From Rhodococcus tibetensis (lineage in GTDB: Bacteria > Actinomycetota > Actinomycetes > Mycobacteriales > Mycobacteriaceae), in contig NZ_JANFQF010000013.1 in assembly GCF_024438035.1 (NCBI RefSeq), positions 62,001-126,000 on the forward strand: a stretch of 64,000 nucleotides of DNA, written 5' to 3'. The position numbers and the translations under genes are program-made. Below are positions 18,500 through 28,116 of the stretch, one piece after another (the stretch's first letter is position 1; every line of letters starts with the position of its first letter). Below the pieces are notes generated by a model that was given only the letters and a program-made list of their open reading frames with translations, had not been told where the DNA came from and ran no database searches.

Positions 18500-20677
18500 T
18501 CAGCGCGACTCTGAATAGGCCTTCAGGTGCGCCACCTGCTCGGGGTCGAGTGAGGGGCGCACCTTCTCGCGTGCGGCCGCCACGTCGTCGGCGGTGACGT
18601 CGGCGGCGTCGATGCTCCGGCGCATTGCGGCAAGTGCGGCTTCGCGGAGGAGCGCCGAGCAGTCGGCGGCCGAGTAACCGTCCAGGTCTTCGGCCAGAGC
18701 GTCGAGGTCGACGTCATCGGCGAGCGGAACCGATTTCCCGGCGGTCCGCAGAATCGCACGGCGCGCCTCCGCGTCGGGCGGCGGCACGAACACCAGTCGT
18801 TCGAGGCGTCCGGGGCGCAGTAACGCGGGGTCGATCAGGTCGGGTCGGTTGGTGGCACCGAGCACCACGACATCGCGGAGGGGCTCGACGCCGTCGAGTT
18901 CGGTGAGCAGTGCGGCCACCACGCGGTCGGAGACGCCGGAGTCGGAGCTCTGACCGCGGCGCGGGGCCAGCGCGTCCACCTCGTCGAGGAAGATGAGCGA
19001 CGGCGCGGAGTCGCGCGCCCGCTGGAACAGCTCGCGCACCGCCTTCTCGGACGCGCCCACCCACTTGTCCATCAGCTCGGCGCCCTTGACGGCGTGCACG
19101 CTGAGGTGTCCCGAACTAGCCAGGGCCCGAACAAGATACGTCTTTCCGCAGCCGGGCGGTCCGTACAGCAGCACTCCGCGGGGAGGGTCGACACCCAGAC
19201 GCGCGAACGAATCCGGATGCTGCAAAGGCCACAGCACCGCCTCGGTGAGGGCCTGCTTGGTCTCCACCATGTCGCCGACGTCGTCGAGGGTCAGGCTACC
19301 GATCGCGAGTTCCTCGCTCCCCGACCGCGACAGGGGGCGGATCACATCCAGGGCGCCCAGTAGATCGTCCTGGGTGAGGGCCGGTTCTGCCGGTGACCTG
19401 GTGGCGCGGGAGGCTGCCCGCAACGCTGCTTCCCTGCAGAGGGCTGCGAGATCGGCCACGACGAATCCTGGCGACCGGGCCGCGATGGCATCGAGGGCGA
19501 TCCCGTCGGTAGGCACCTTCCGTAGCAGCAATTCGAGCAGGGCCCTCCGGGTCGCGCCGTCGGGCAGTGTCAGGGCCAGTTCGCGGTCGCACAGATCCTG
19601 CCCGCGCAGTCGGGTGTCGGTCGATTCCGGATGCGCGGAGGTCGCGACGAATGCGACACCGGCACTGTCGACGGCGCGGCGCAGTTGGTCGAGGATCAGC
19701 GCGGACACGGGTTCCGCAGTCGCGGGCAGCAGGGCGTCGATGTCGGTGATGAGTAGCGCTCCGCCGCTGCGGACCGTGTCGACTGCGGCTGTGACCCGTT
19801 GCAGTCGCGCACCGGCTTCGAGGGCGCCGACGCTGGGCCCGTCGAGTTCGACGACGCGCCGCGACGCCAGCACGGATCGCGCCAGAGTGGCCTTACCGAC
19901 GCCACCCGGTCCGGTGACGAGAACTCCCAGGTGCGGCGACGCCCCCAGTTTCCTGAGAAGTTCGGGTTCGTCGAGCGCGAGTCCGAGCCACTCGGTGAGT
20001 TTGGCGGCCTGGCTGTGCGCGCCGACGAGGTCCTCGACGGGGAGGGATGGGACGGCGGCTGCTTCGGTCACCGTCGCCGACAGGCGCGCCGGCGCGGACG
20101 AGACCACGGTGCGTGTGCCCTCACCCCACCCGACCGCTGTGTTGGGCTGCACGCTCACCGGTCCGCCCGCCGGGTCCACTCCGGTAACGGTGAGCAGTTC
20201 CGACGTCCATGCGACGCCGAAGGTCCGGGACAGTGCCTGGGTGGCGGGGGCTGTACTGGTCCCGGGACCGAGGTCGCGGGGAAGCAGGGACACCGTGTCA
20301 CCGACTGTGAGAACTTTTCCGAGCAGGGCCTGACGCAGGGTGACATCCGAGATCGAGGTGACCGCCAGGTTGGAGCCACTGACGGTGACCGTCCTGCCGC
20401 CGTACACGGTCACGGGGTTCACGACGACGGAGGTGTTCTCGGACAACCCGGCATTCGACATCGTCACGTCGTCGAGGAGCGCAGTGCCGGTGGGGGTTCC
20501 GGCCGGCGCGACACCCGCCACCGCTGCTGTCCGGCGTGCCCCGACCAAAGCGATCGCGTCCCACTCCCGGAGACCGAGCGCGGCGAGCGCTTCCGGATGC
20601 AGCCGCACCACGCCGCGTCGCGTGTCTGCGGCCGAAGTGTTCAGTCGGACTGTGAGCGCGAGTTCCGGTGAGGTCAC
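18500..20677 (-). CDS. CDC48-like double-AAA ATPase (Rv0435c-like)
   Basis: A 725-residue ATPase. An N-terminal region of about 200 residues resembles the substrate-binding N domain of CDC48/p97. The first AAA module (about 230-430) has Walker A GPGGVGKATLARS and an atypical Walker B LLITDIDALLP, where the usual glutamate after the aspartate is replaced by isoleucine. The second module (about 470-700) has GPPGCGKTYLVRA, LIFLDEVDALAPRRG and the arginine-finger region NRPDLIDPALLRPGRLE. The first site may therefore bind but hydrolyse ATP poorly. It lies between the PEP-mutase-like gene and pssA, as in mycobacteria. Substrate unknown; likely an unfolding or complex-disassembly machine. Confidence 0.9.
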   Translation of the reverse strand: MTSPELALTVRLNTSAADTRRGVVRLHPEALAALGLREWDAIALVGARRTAAVAGVAPAGTPTGTALLDDVTMSNAGLSENTSVVVNPVTVYGGRTVTVSGSNLAVTSISDVTLRQALLGKVLTVGDTVSLLPRDLGPGTSTAPATQALSRTFGVAWTSELLTVTGVDPAGGPVSVQPNTAVGWGEGTRTVVSSAPARLSATVTEAAAVPSLPVEDLVGAHSQAAKLTEWLGLALDEPELLRKLGASPHLGVLVTGPGGVGKATLARSVLASRRVVELDGPSVGALEAGARLQRVTAAVDTVRSGGALLITDIDALLPATAEPVSALILDQLRRAVDSAGVAFVATSAHPESTDTRLRGQDLCDRELALTLPDGATRRALLELLLRKVPTDGIALDAIAARSPGFVVADLAALCREAALRAASRATRSPAEPALTQDDLLGALDVIRPLSRSGSEELAIGSLTLDDVGDMVETKQALTEAVLWPLQHPDSFARLGVDPPRGVLLYGPPGCGKTYLVRALASSGHLSVHAVKGAELMDKWVGASEKAVRELFQRARDSAPSLIFLDEVDALAPRRGQSSDSGVSDRVVAALLTELDGVEPLRDVVVLGATNRPDLIDPALLRPGRLERLVFVPPPDAEARRAILRTAGKSVPLADDVDLDALAEDLDGYSAADCSALLREAALAAMRRSIDAADVTADDVAAAREKVRPSLDPEQVAHLKAYSESR

Positions 20678-20703
20678 GCGTCGAGCCTACGTGCGCGCGT
20701 GCC

Positions 20704-21564
20704 CTATCGGGCCCGTGGACGGCGCAACCCGAGCCGCGCCGCGGAGCGTCGTCCGCGGGTGTCGGGCTGACGCCGGATGGCTCGCCGTTCGGACGGCTTG
20801 ATCTCCCAGGTCTCGGGTCGCGCAGCCACCCACCGCTGCGAACGGACCGCGAACGGGATGTGCGCCAGGTACACCGCGACGAGGGCCATCAGCAGAATGA
20901 ACGGGTAGGTGACCAACGCTGCCGCTGCGAGCGCGACCAGCACCAGCAGACCTGCCGCCATGCGAGGCGGCACGGACACGGTCTTGAGAGCCAGAGTCGG
21001 GATGCGACTGACGATGATGGCCGCGGAGAACACCGTCCACGCCACGACGACCGGATACGACGTCCACCAGCCGTCGCCCCATTGTGCTGCCGCGGCCAAC
21101 GGGGTCAGTGCCACCAAGGCGCCCGCGGGAGCCGGGACGCCGACGAAGTACTCGCTGGCGTAACCGGGCATATCGTCGTCGTCGAGCAGAGTGTTGAAGC
21201 GGGCGAGCCGCAGCACGATGCTCACTGCATAGATCAACGCGATGATCCAGCCGAAGCGCTGACCGTCCAGCAGGGTCACGTAGAGCACGAGAGCCGGGGC
21301 GACCCCGAACGAAATGGAGTCGGCGAGCGAATCGAGTTCGGCACCCATCTTGCTCGTGGCGTCGAGGAGCCGTGCGATCCGCCCGTCGAGTGAGTCGAGG
21401 ACGGCGGCGGCACCGATCATTGCCAGCGCGCTCCCGAGATCGCCGTCGAGCGCGAACTTGACCGCGGACAGCCCACCGCACAACGCGAGAATCGTGACGA
21501 CACTCGGCAACAGGCGCACCGCTTGCCCTGGTCTCCCTCTCCGCTGCTTCGTACTGGCGATCAC
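20704..21564 (-). CDS. pssA: CDP-diacylglycerol--serine O-phosphatidyltransferase
   Basis: Membrane enzyme that makes phosphatidylserine from CDP-diacylglycerol and serine. The 286-residue protein has several transmembrane helices and the CDP-alcohol phosphotransferase motif in [20 protein letters not shown] followed by LDSLAD, with all the catalytic aspartates. The C-terminus is a basic cytoplasmic tail. GTG start at 21564, overlapping psd by 4 bases, so psd and pssA are co-translated although they act in the reverse order. Confidence 0.95.
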   Translation of the reverse strand: MIASTKQRRGRPGQAVRLLPSVVTILALCGGLSAVKFALDGDLGSALAMIGAAAVLDSLDGRIARLLDATSKMGAELDSLADSISFGVAPALVLYVTLLDGQRFGWIIALIYAVSIVLRLARFNTLLDDDDMPGYASEYFVGVPAPAGALVALTPLAAAAQWGDGWWTSYPVVVAWTVFSAAIIVSRIPTLALKTVSVPPRMAAGLLVLVALAAAALVTYPFILLMALVAVYLAHIPFAVRSQRWVAARPETWEIKPSERRAIRRQPDTRGRRSAARLGLRRPRAR

Positions 21565-22274
21565 GGCAGTTGAGCGATGACGGTTTCGGCACCGATGGTC
21601 CGCTGGCCGCGCTCGACCAGCAAGGTGGTGCCCACAGGGAAGTAGGTGTCGACGCGGGAGCCGAATCGGATCAGACCGTAGGTGTCACCGATCGGCAATG
21701 TGTCGCCGACCCCGGCGTCGCACACGATTCGCCGGGCCAGCAGCCCGGCGATCTGCACCACGGCAACGTCGAGGCCGTCCGAGGTGCGCAGCAGCATGCT
21801 GTTGCGTTCGTTCACCTCGCTGGCATCGGCGAGGTCGGCGGACAGGAACTGGCCTGCCCGGTGCACGACCTTCTGCACCACTCCGCCGACCGGGCTGCGC
21901 TGGACGTGAACGTCGAGCACGGACAGGAAGATGCTGACGCGGGGCAGGGGCTCGGAACCCATGTCGAGTTCAGGCGGCGGGACCGCCGTATCGACGAGTG
22001 CGACTTCACCGTCGGCAGGCGCGACCGCCACGCCCACCCGGTTGGGGGGAACGCGGTGCGGATGCCGGAAGAACGCGGCGCACGCTGCGGCAGAGGTCAG
22101 CGCGCCGCGCCGCACCCACTTGCGCTTGCGGCCGAGTACCGCCACGCCGAGCGGTGCGAGAACGAAGGGCAATCCGGCCGGATGAAGCGGCGGGACTGCA
22201 CCTCGGGCGAGATCGACGAAGTGGCCGATCCCTGCGGTCTGCGCGGTTCCGGGTGGTCTGGGCTTACGGGCCAC
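21561..22274 (-). CDS. psd: Phosphatidylserine decarboxylase proenzyme
   Basis: Pyruvoyl-dependent enzyme that converts phosphatidylserine to phosphatidylethanolamine. The 237-residue proenzyme contains [14 protein letters not shown], whose Gly-Ser is the self-cleavage site that generates the alpha-chain pyruvoyl group, and [16 protein letters not shown], the conserved histidine region. The short type without a long N-terminal extension is usual in actinobacteria. GTG start at 22274. It forms the upstream half of the psd-pssA operon. Confidence 0.95.
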   Translation of the reverse strand: MARKPRPPGTAQTAGIGHFVDLARGAVPPLHPAGLPFVLAPLGVAVLGRKRKWVRRGALTSAAACAAFFRHPHRVPPNRVGVAVAPADGEVALVDTAVPPPELDMGSEPLPRVSIFLSVLDVHVQRSPVGGVVQKVVHRAGQFLSADLADASEVNERNSMLLRTSDGLDVAVVQIAGLLARRIVCDAGVGDTLPIGDTYGLIRFGSRVDTYFPVGTTLLVERGQRTIGAETVIAQLP

Positions 22275-22588
22275 GGGCTCCTCTAACTGTGTCGGGCGGG
22301 ACGGCTACCTGCCGTTGCGGCGCCCCCACAGGTTACGTGAGCGCTGCCGGCTGCAACGGCATCAGGAGAGAGTACGCACTCACAGGAGCAGACGGGGAAA
22401 CGGACCGCGCACGGATGGCGAGCGGAGCGAGGGACCGCCGAAGCGGAACGCCAGCTGATCGCCGCCGGATAGAGCGTCGTAGCTGATCACGATCGGCCTC
22501 GGTGGACGCAGCGAGGGCGCCCCACACCTCGGCGAAGAGATGTCGGGCGCCCTCGGGGTCGGCTTGCGTTCGCGAGTTGCCGAGCGGG
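22275..22588. other. Intergenic stretch upstream of psd
   Basis: No coding sequence is supported. It should contain the psd promoter near 22280-22340. A strong hairpin, listed separately, lies at its far end beyond the SRPBCC gene. The mycobacterial order has moeA2 and an SDR at this point; neither is present here. Confidence 0.6.
22512..22555 (-). terminator. Terminator after the SRPBCC gene
   Basis: Perfect 11-bp inverted repeat CGAGGGCGCCC / GGGCGCCCTCG separated by 22 bases, starting 34 bases beyond the SRPBCC stop codon on the minus strand. Confidence 0.65.
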
Positions 22589-23044
22589 TTATTTGCCTTC
22601 GGCAGCCGATTTGATACGGGCCAGGGTGGTGTTCATACCCTCGATCAGTTCGACCTCGAAGTCGTCGTTGCCGCCCAGCACTGTCTTCACCAGGAACTGC
22701 GACACCTTGGACGTTCCGGTCGGCGCCTCACGGCGTTCGATGACCTTGGTTCCGCCGGCGGTGGGCTCGAGTTCGTACGACCAGATCGTGCGATTCTCGA
22801 CGACGCGGAATGCGATCGACTTGTTCGGCTCGAACTTGACGACCTTCGAGGTGGTCGGCCAGACGAGCATGCCCTTGCGGTTGATGTTGATCGTCTTCGT
22901 GCCTTCTTCGACCACACCGCCCAGCACGCGCATCGTGCGGCACTGCGGGCTCCACTCGCCCATCCGCTTCAGATCCGACACGACAGCCCACACGTCCTGC
23001 GGGGTGGCGTCGATTTCGATGCTTGCTTCGAGGGTGTTTGCCAT
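22589..23044 (-). CDS. SRPBCC/START-fold protein (polyketide cyclase-like)
   Basis: A 151-residue helix-grip fold protein. The N-terminus ANTLEASIEIDATPQDVWAVVSDLKRMGEWSP is typical of the SRPBCC superfamily, followed by beta strands (TIWSYELEPTAGGTKVIERRE) and a long C-terminal helix ending in ARIKSAAEGK. Such proteins bind hydrophobic ligands in a deep cavity. Many mycobacterial and rhodococcal paralogues exist and none has a defined ligand. It is transcribed alone, divergent from hutH across about 450 bp. Confidence 0.85.
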   Translation of the reverse strand: MANTLEASIEIDATPQDVWAVVSDLKRMGEWSPQCRTMRVLGGVVEEGTKTININRKGMLVWPTTSKVVKFEPNKSIAFRVVENRTIWSYELEPTAGGTKVIERREAPTGTSKVSQFLVKTVLGGNDDFEVELIEGMNTTLARIKSAAEGK

Positions 23045-23290
23045 CGGCTGTCTCCAGTCAGGGAAAGTGGTACGGGTAGTTACAACTACCTCTTGCCGTC
23101 ATCGTAGGCGCTCGGAGAACGCTTCTGTGCGGCAGGTCACCTTCTTTGTACCCGCCGGCATTGTCGCGTCGCTCCGCGCGCCTCACCGAAACCGTGTAAC
23201 TCAGGGGGCACGATGGACGATAGAAGAGTCAGTGCAGTGGTAAGCGCCAGTGCATGGCAAGTCGTCGAGACGGTGTTCGGAAGTGATCGT

Positions 23291-23447
23291 CGTGAATGTT
23301 CATTCGATCCTGCGGCGGGACCGCAGCCCTCTCCCTCTACTCGAATCTGCCCGATTGCAAGGACGCCCGTCCTCGTGGCCGAGTGAAAAACTCGAACGTC
23401 TCATGACGCCACGCGAAATCGAAGAAGTTCTCCGCGGCGACGTGTGA
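23291..23447 (+). CDS. Possible small hypothetical protein
   Basis: A 51-codon reading from GTG 23291 (a GTG at 23250 would add 14 residues) ends 45 bases before hutH. The C-terminal half, SEKLERLMTPREIEEVLRGDV, looks like a normal charged helix and has mostly G/C third positions. No homologue is recognised and no clear ribosome site is visible. The remaining 23045-23290 sequence holds nothing I can identify apart from the two divergent promoters that must lie there. Confidence 0.3.
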
Positions 23448-23492
23448 CTGCTGTTCGCACCCCGCAATTCCCGACCTACGCCCCTCGCTGGG

Positions 23493-25055
23493 GTGGACAC
23501 TGGGTCTGTGGGTACCGAAGAGCCTGTAGTCGTCGGTGTCGGTCCGGTGTCTGCCGAAGAAGTGATCCGGGTGGCCCGGCTCGGCGCGCGGGTGCGGATC
23601 TCCGAAGAGGCCATGTCCACGATGGCGAAAAGCCGTCAGTGGATCGCGGCCCTCGCCGGGTATCCCACACCGGTGTACGGGGTCTCGACGGGGTTCGGCG
23701 CCCTCGCGATCCGGCATATCCCCCTCGAGAAGCGTGCCCAGTTGCAGCGGAGCCTGATCCGGTCCCATGCCGCCGGCAACGGCCCGGAGGTGGAACGGGA
23801 GGTGGTGCGTGCGCTGATGTTGCTGCGGCTGTCGACTCTCGCCACGGGCCACACCGGTGTCCGGCCGGAGGTTGCGCAGGTGTACGCGCACCTGCTGTCC
23901 GCGGGCATCACCCCGGTGGTGTACGAGTACGGGAGTCTCGGCTGCTCGGGTGATCTGGCGCCGTTGGCACACGTGGGTCTCGCCGTGATCGGCGAGGGCA
24001 CCGTGCGTGACGCCGAGGGGCGTCCTACCCCGGCCGCCGAGGCACTCCGGGCCGCAGGCATCGCACCGGTGTCGCTGGAGGAGAAGGAGGGGCTTGCCCT
24101 CGTCAACGGCACCGACGGCATGCTGGGCATGCTGCTGCTGGCGTGCGACGACCTGCGTCACCTGTTGCGTCTGGCCGACATCACGGCAGCGATGAGCGTC
24201 GAGGGCCTGCTCGGCACGGACAGAGTGTTCGCCGCCGACCTGCAGTCGCTGCGGCCGCATCCCGGACAGGCCGCGGCGGCCGAGAACATGACCAGGCTGC
24301 TGGCCGGCTCCGACATCGTGCGCAGTCACGCGGGTCCCGGATGCACCGTGGTCCAGGACGCCTATTCGCTGCGCTGCGCCCCGCAGGTCGCCGGCGCCGC
24401 GCGTGACACCCTCGCACATGCGGAGCAGGTCGCCGAACGGGAACTGGCGAGCGCCGTCGACAACCCTGTGGTGACTGCGGACGGCCGCGTCGAGTCGAAC
24501 GGCAACTTCCACGGAGCACCGCTGGCCTACGTCCTGGATTTCCTGGCGATCGTGGTCGCGGACGTGGCGAGCATGAGCGAGCGCCGCACCGACCGTTTCC
24601 TCGATGTCGCCCGAAGCCATGGATTGCCGCCGTTCCTCGCCGCCGATCCCGGAGTCGACAGCGGCCACATGATTGCCCAGTACACGCAGGCCGCAATCGT
24701 CTCGGAACTCAAACGTCTGGCCGTGCCCGCAAGCGTCGACTCGATTCCGTCGTCGGCGATGCAGGAGGATCACGTGTCGATGGGGTGGTCGGCGGCCCGC
24801 AAACTTCGGCGCGCCCTCGACGGCCTCACCAGGGTCCTTGCGGTCGAGGCGCTGACTGCGGCACGGGGACTCGATCTCCGTGCGCCGCTGGCACCTTCAC
24901 TCGCGACGGGTGCCGTGCGGGATGCGATCCGCGAACACGTCGCCGGGCCCGGAACCGATCGATACCTGGCACCCGAGATCGACGCGGTGGTGGCGCTCGC
25001 GTCGTCCGGCGCCCTCCTGGCCAGTGCCGAGGCCGTCGTCGGCACGCTGGCATGA
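23493..25055 (+). CDS. hutH: Histidine ammonia-lyase
   Basis: Deaminates histidine to urocanate. The 520-residue protein has full family length. Seen are YGVSTGFGALA, the prosthetic-group region YGSLGCSGDLAPLAH, NGTDGMLGM, QDAYSLRC, ESNGNFHG and SIPSSAMQEDHVSMG. The MIO group here would form from Cys-Ser-Gly rather than the Ala-Ser-Gly of many other HutH proteins, a variation I recall from other actinomycetes. The GTG at 23493 was used; a GTG at 23508 is an equal candidate. No hutU, hutI or hutG follows, so urocanate must be processed by genes elsewhere. Convergent with dadA. Confidence 0.93.
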   Translation: MDTGSVGTEEPVVVGVGPVSAEEVIRVARLGARVRISEEAMSTMAKSRQWIAALAGYPTPVYGVSTGFGALAIRHIPLEKRAQLQRSLIRSHAAGNGPEVEREVVRALMLLRLSTLATGHTGVRPEVAQVYAHLLSAGITPVVYEYGSLGCSGDLAPLAHVGLAVIGEGTVRDAEGRPTPAAEALRAAGIAPVSLEEKEGLALVNGTDGMLGMLLLACDDLRHLLRLADITAAMSVEGLLGTDRVFAADLQSLRPHPGQAAAAENMTRLLAGSDIVRSHAGPGCTVVQDAYSLRCAPQVAGAARDTLAHAEQVAERELASAVDNPVVTADGRVESNGNFHGAPLAYVLDFLAIVVADVASMSERRTDRFLDVARSHGLPPFLAADPGVDSGHMIAQYTQAAIVSELKRLAVPASVDSIPSSAMQEDHVSMGWSAARKLRRALDGLTRVLAVEALTAARGLDLRAPLAPSLATGAVRDAIREHVAGPGTDRYLAPEIDAVVALASSGALLASAEAVVGTLA

Positions 25056-25069
25056 GACGAAAGACGGGT

Positions 25070-26326
25070 TCATCGCAAGGGGTCGAAATGCCGCAACACC
25101 GGGGACGGATCGCCGTCCGTCATCGACTGGGCGACCAGGCGGCCCGTGAGTGGGCCCAGAGCGATACCCCACATTCCGTGGCCACCGGCAACGTGCACAC
25201 GCGGTGAGCGGGTGGCGCCGACGAGAGGTAGTCCATCCGTGGTGCACGGGCGTGAACCCACCCATTCCTCCTGGCGGGCTTCCCAGTCGATTCCCGTGAA
25301 CAAGGGTGTCGCGGCGTCGATGATGGCCTGTACCCGTCGCGGATCGAGGGGTGCATCGGGACTGCGGAACTCCATCATTCCGGCGACACGGAAGCGGTCG
25401 TGCAACGGCGTGCACGCCACCCGCTGGGTGGGGAAGTACACGGGGTTCTTGGGCATCTGGTGTGGCCGGACGCTGAAACTGTAGCCACGGCCGGCCTGGA
25501 CGAGGGCGCGAACGCCGAATGGACGTGCCAGCGTGCCGAGCCGTGCACCGCTCGCGATGACGACCGCATCGGCCGGTACCGAATCGCCGCTTGCCGAAGC
25601 GAGGCGGACGTCACCGGCACCACGGTCCTGGACTGCGGTGACGTCGAATCCGGACACGATGTCGCCGCCCCGGGCGCGGACGGCGTCGGCGAGAGAATGC
25701 ACGAACCGCGGCGGATCGATGAAGCGCTGGTTGCGCAGGCGTAGGCCGCAATGCACGCCGTCCCCGAGACTCGGCTCGAGCGAATGGATTTCGTCGGCGT
25801 TCACCCGGTCGTACTCGACCTCTCCGCCGGCAGCCTCCACGTGGCGGAACTCGTCGACGAGCACTTCCCGATCCTCGTCGGACTTGAATGCGGTGAGGAA
25901 GGGGTCTGCGAGGTGGGTGTGTTCGGCGACGCCGCCGTCGGCGAGTTGGTCGTAGGCGCCGAGGGAAATCCGGTTCACTTCGGCGTATACCTTCATCGCC
26001 TCCTCCCATCGCGCGGAAGTGCAGTGCCGGGCGAAACCGACGAGGAAACGGAGGAGGCGCACGTCGGTGGTGAAGGGAACGTATACCGGCGAAGACGGAT
26101 TGAGCATCGCGCGGAGGCCGTATTTCAGGACGGCGGGCTCCGGGAGCGGAAGGGTGAGGGCGGGAGCGAGCCAACCCGCGTTACCCCACGACGCGTCGGC
26201 CGCAACGCCTTCCCGGTCGACGACGGTGACGCGGACGCCTCGCTCCTGCAGGAACCAGGCTGTGGACAGGCCGACGACACCGGCTCCGACGATCGCGACA
26301 TGATTCGGGCGCCCATTTGTGCTCAT
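25070..26326 (-). CDS. FAD-dependent D-amino-acid dehydrogenase (DadA family)
   Basis: A 418-residue DAO-type flavoprotein. The N-terminal Rossmann motif is HVAIVGAGVVGLSTAWFLQERG, followed by a DREGVAADASWGNAGWL flavin-contact segment typical of DadA. The C-terminus has RPCTTDGLPLVGA and VAGGHGMWGIALGP, which complete the FAD site. Substrate is probably a D-amino acid or another secondary amine. The ATG at 26326 was preferred to one at 26347. The pucR gene lies 97 bp upstream on the same strand and may control it; hutH is next door, making a small amino-acid catabolic cluster. Confidence 0.88.
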   Translation of the reverse strand: MSTNGRPNHVAIVGAGVVGLSTAWFLQERGVRVTVVDREGVAADASWGNAGWLAPALTLPLPEPAVLKYGLRAMLNPSSPVYVPFTTDVRLLRFLVGFARHCTSARWEEAMKVYAEVNRISLGAYDQLADGGVAEHTHLADPFLTAFKSDEDREVLVDEFRHVEAAGGEVEYDRVNADEIHSLEPSLGDGVHCGLRLRNQRFIDPPRFVHSLADAVRARGGDIVSGFDVTAVQDRGAGDVRLASASGDSVPADAVVIASGARLGTLARPFGVRALVQAGRGYSFSVRPHQMPKNPVYFPTQRVACTPLHDRFRVAGMMEFRSPDAPLDPRRVQAIIDAATPLFTGIDWEARQEEWVGSRPCTTDGLPLVGATRSPRVHVAGGHGMWGIALGPLTGRLVAQSMTDGDPSPVLRHFDPLR

Positions 26327-26423
26327 GAGTCCATCATCGGGCGGCATTCACGCCGGGGGAGTAGCCGTTCGGCCAGTGCCTGACCCCCACCGTTGTGCAA
26401 TCGGACAGGGGTCACCGCGGCCC

Positions 26424-27587
26424 TCACCGCTCGCGCAGGCCCCGCAGTTTCAGATGCAGCATGAGGACGAGTCGGGTGTCTGCGTCGGAGAGGTCCACCC
26501 CGCACGATTCGACGCAGCGCCGGAGCCGATTGCGCAGAGTGTTGGGGTGGACGTGCAGGGCTGCGGCGGCATCGGCCACGTCGCCGCCGTGGGCTAGAAA
26601 CGCGCGTGCCGTGGCCACGAGGTCGGTCCCGTGCTGCTCGTCGTGCGCGACGAGGGCGGCCAGCGGGGTGAGTGTGCCCAGGCCGTCGAAGATGTCGGCG
26701 ACGCGTAGCGCGAGGACCGACGCGAGCGTGTCGCGCATGGTGCCGACCACACCGCCGCGGGAGGCGTGTTGCAGCGCAGCGAGTACCCGGTCGGCGTCAC
26801 CCCGCGACAGATGCGCCTGCCCGGCCGTGTCGACCGCACGCCCGACGGCGACGACGAAGGCATGACCACTGCGCGCACGTCCGAGGAAATCGTCGGCCAG
26901 GCGACGGACATCCTTCTCACCGGCGGCGATCACCACATAGATGATGTCGTCGAGCTGGGCGGCGACGGATTCGACGGCCAGCGTGTCGAGGTAGAGGCCG
27001 AGCGAGGCCAGCAGCCCGGACGGCAGCGACTTGCCGGGCGCGACCGGGGCCGCCGCCGCGACGGTCAGCTGGCCGCTCAGCCGCAGGTCGTCGGCGGCCC
27101 GGAAAGCGGGCTCGCCGCCGGTGATGAGGGCACGAACCCGGTCGACCTGCAGTCGCCGCGTGACGTCCACCCGTTCGCGTTGCGCGGCGATGTGTTCGGC
27201 CACGACCGGTACGGCGGACCGGAGGATCGCTTCCTGTTCCGGCGTCGGGAAGGCGGTCACGGCAGCCCAGATGGAGCCCACGGGGCGACCGCCGTCACGC
27301 ACCGCGATCGCCGCCCGTGGTCGCATGTCGGGAACGTGCAGATCCACGTAGATGACGTCGGTGTCGTGGTGAAGGCGTTCGAACACACCGGCCTCGGTGA
27401 GTAACTGCCGGTACCGTCCCGGCACCTGGCGTCCGAGGATCGTCCCGATCCGCGCTTCGTCCACTGCCTGCTCGCCACTCGAGTACGCGAGCACCGTCGA
27501 GTTCTCGTCCTCGATCGTGATCGGGGCGCCGATCAGTTCGGCCAGAGACCCCGCCACCGTGAACAGGTCTTCACCGCGCAGGTCCAT
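26424..27587 (-). CDS. PucR-family transcriptional regulator
   Basis: A 387-residue regulator. Residues 1-140 form a sensory GAF-like domain, the middle is a degenerate GGDEF-like (CdaR) domain, and the C-terminus is the PucR helix-turn-helix DVADAAAALHVHPNTLRNRLRRCVE. Members activate catabolic operons for purines, amino acids or amines. It lies just upstream of dadA in the same direction and is divergent from the YtxH-like gene, so dadA and possibly hutH are the first candidates for its targets. Confidence 0.9.
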   Translation of the reverse strand: MDLRGEDLFTVAGSLAELIGAPITIEDENSTVLAYSSGEQAVDEARIGTILGRQVPGRYRQLLTEAGVFERLHHDTDVIYVDLHVPDMRPRAAIAVRDGGRPVGSIWAAVTAFPTPEQEAILRSAVPVVAEHIAAQRERVDVTRRLQVDRVRALITGGEPAFRAADDLRLSGQLTVAAAAPVAPGKSLPSGLLASLGLYLDTLAVESVAAQLDDIIYVVIAAGEKDVRRLADDFLGRARSGHAFVVAVGRAVDTAGQAHLSRGDADRVLAALQHASRGGVVGTMRDTLASVLALRVADIFDGLGTLTPLAALVAHDEQHGTDLVATARAFLAHGGDVADAAAALHVHPNTLRNRLRRCVESCGVDLSDADTRLVLMLHLKLRGLRER

Positions 27588-27731
27588 GCTCGGAGCCTAG
27601 TTGGCGCGGGACCGAGGGGTCGTTCCGACGTGGAGGGGTTTGGGCTCGGTAGCTGTGGGCATAACGGTGTACAGGGCGTTCCGACGGTGATCCGGCTGAA
27701 CGCGCCTGTCCCACAACAGTCAGGAGAGGTC

Positions 27732-28088
27732 ATGGAGAGAGCGTTGATTTTCGTAGCGGGGGCGGCCGTGGGATTTGTCCTGGGCGCCCGGTCGGGCCGA
27801 CAAACCTACGAGAAGATGAGGGAGCAGTCTCTCGAGGTCTGGCACAACCCTGCCGTGCAGGAGAAGGTGAGCGGCGCGACGGAGACGGTGAAGGACAAGG
27901 CCCCCCAGGTGCAGCACAAGGTAGGCGAGCTGGCGAAGAAGGCTACCCACCGCGGCACCGACACGAACTCGGCCGCCGCTGCCACTACCGGAGTGCCGCG
28001 AGGCGACGCAACGGCCCCCACGCCGGCGGCCACGGACTCGCCCGTTTCTCCGCCGCCGAGCGGCAAGCACACCCAGAGCCCGAACTGA
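27732..28088 (+). CDS. YtxH-like small membrane protein
   Basis: A 118-residue protein with one N-terminal transmembrane helix ([26 protein letters not shown]) followed by an amphipathic, Lys/Glu-rich region and a Thr/Ala/Pro-rich tail. The helix ending in [11 protein letters not shown] is the hallmark of the YtxH type. The ATG at 27732 follows AGGAGAGG. Often stress-induced in other bacteria; no enzyme function. It precedes the ADH-USP-HAD group by 28 bases. Confidence 0.8.
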   Translation: MERALIFVAGAAVGFVLGARSGRQTYEKMREQSLEVWHNPAVQEKVSGATETVKDKAPQVQHKVGELAKKATHRGTDTNSAAAATTGVPRGDATAPTPAATDSPVSPPPSGKHTQSPN

Positions 28089-28116
28089 CCGAGGACAGAC
28101 GCCCGGGGGCATTTCT

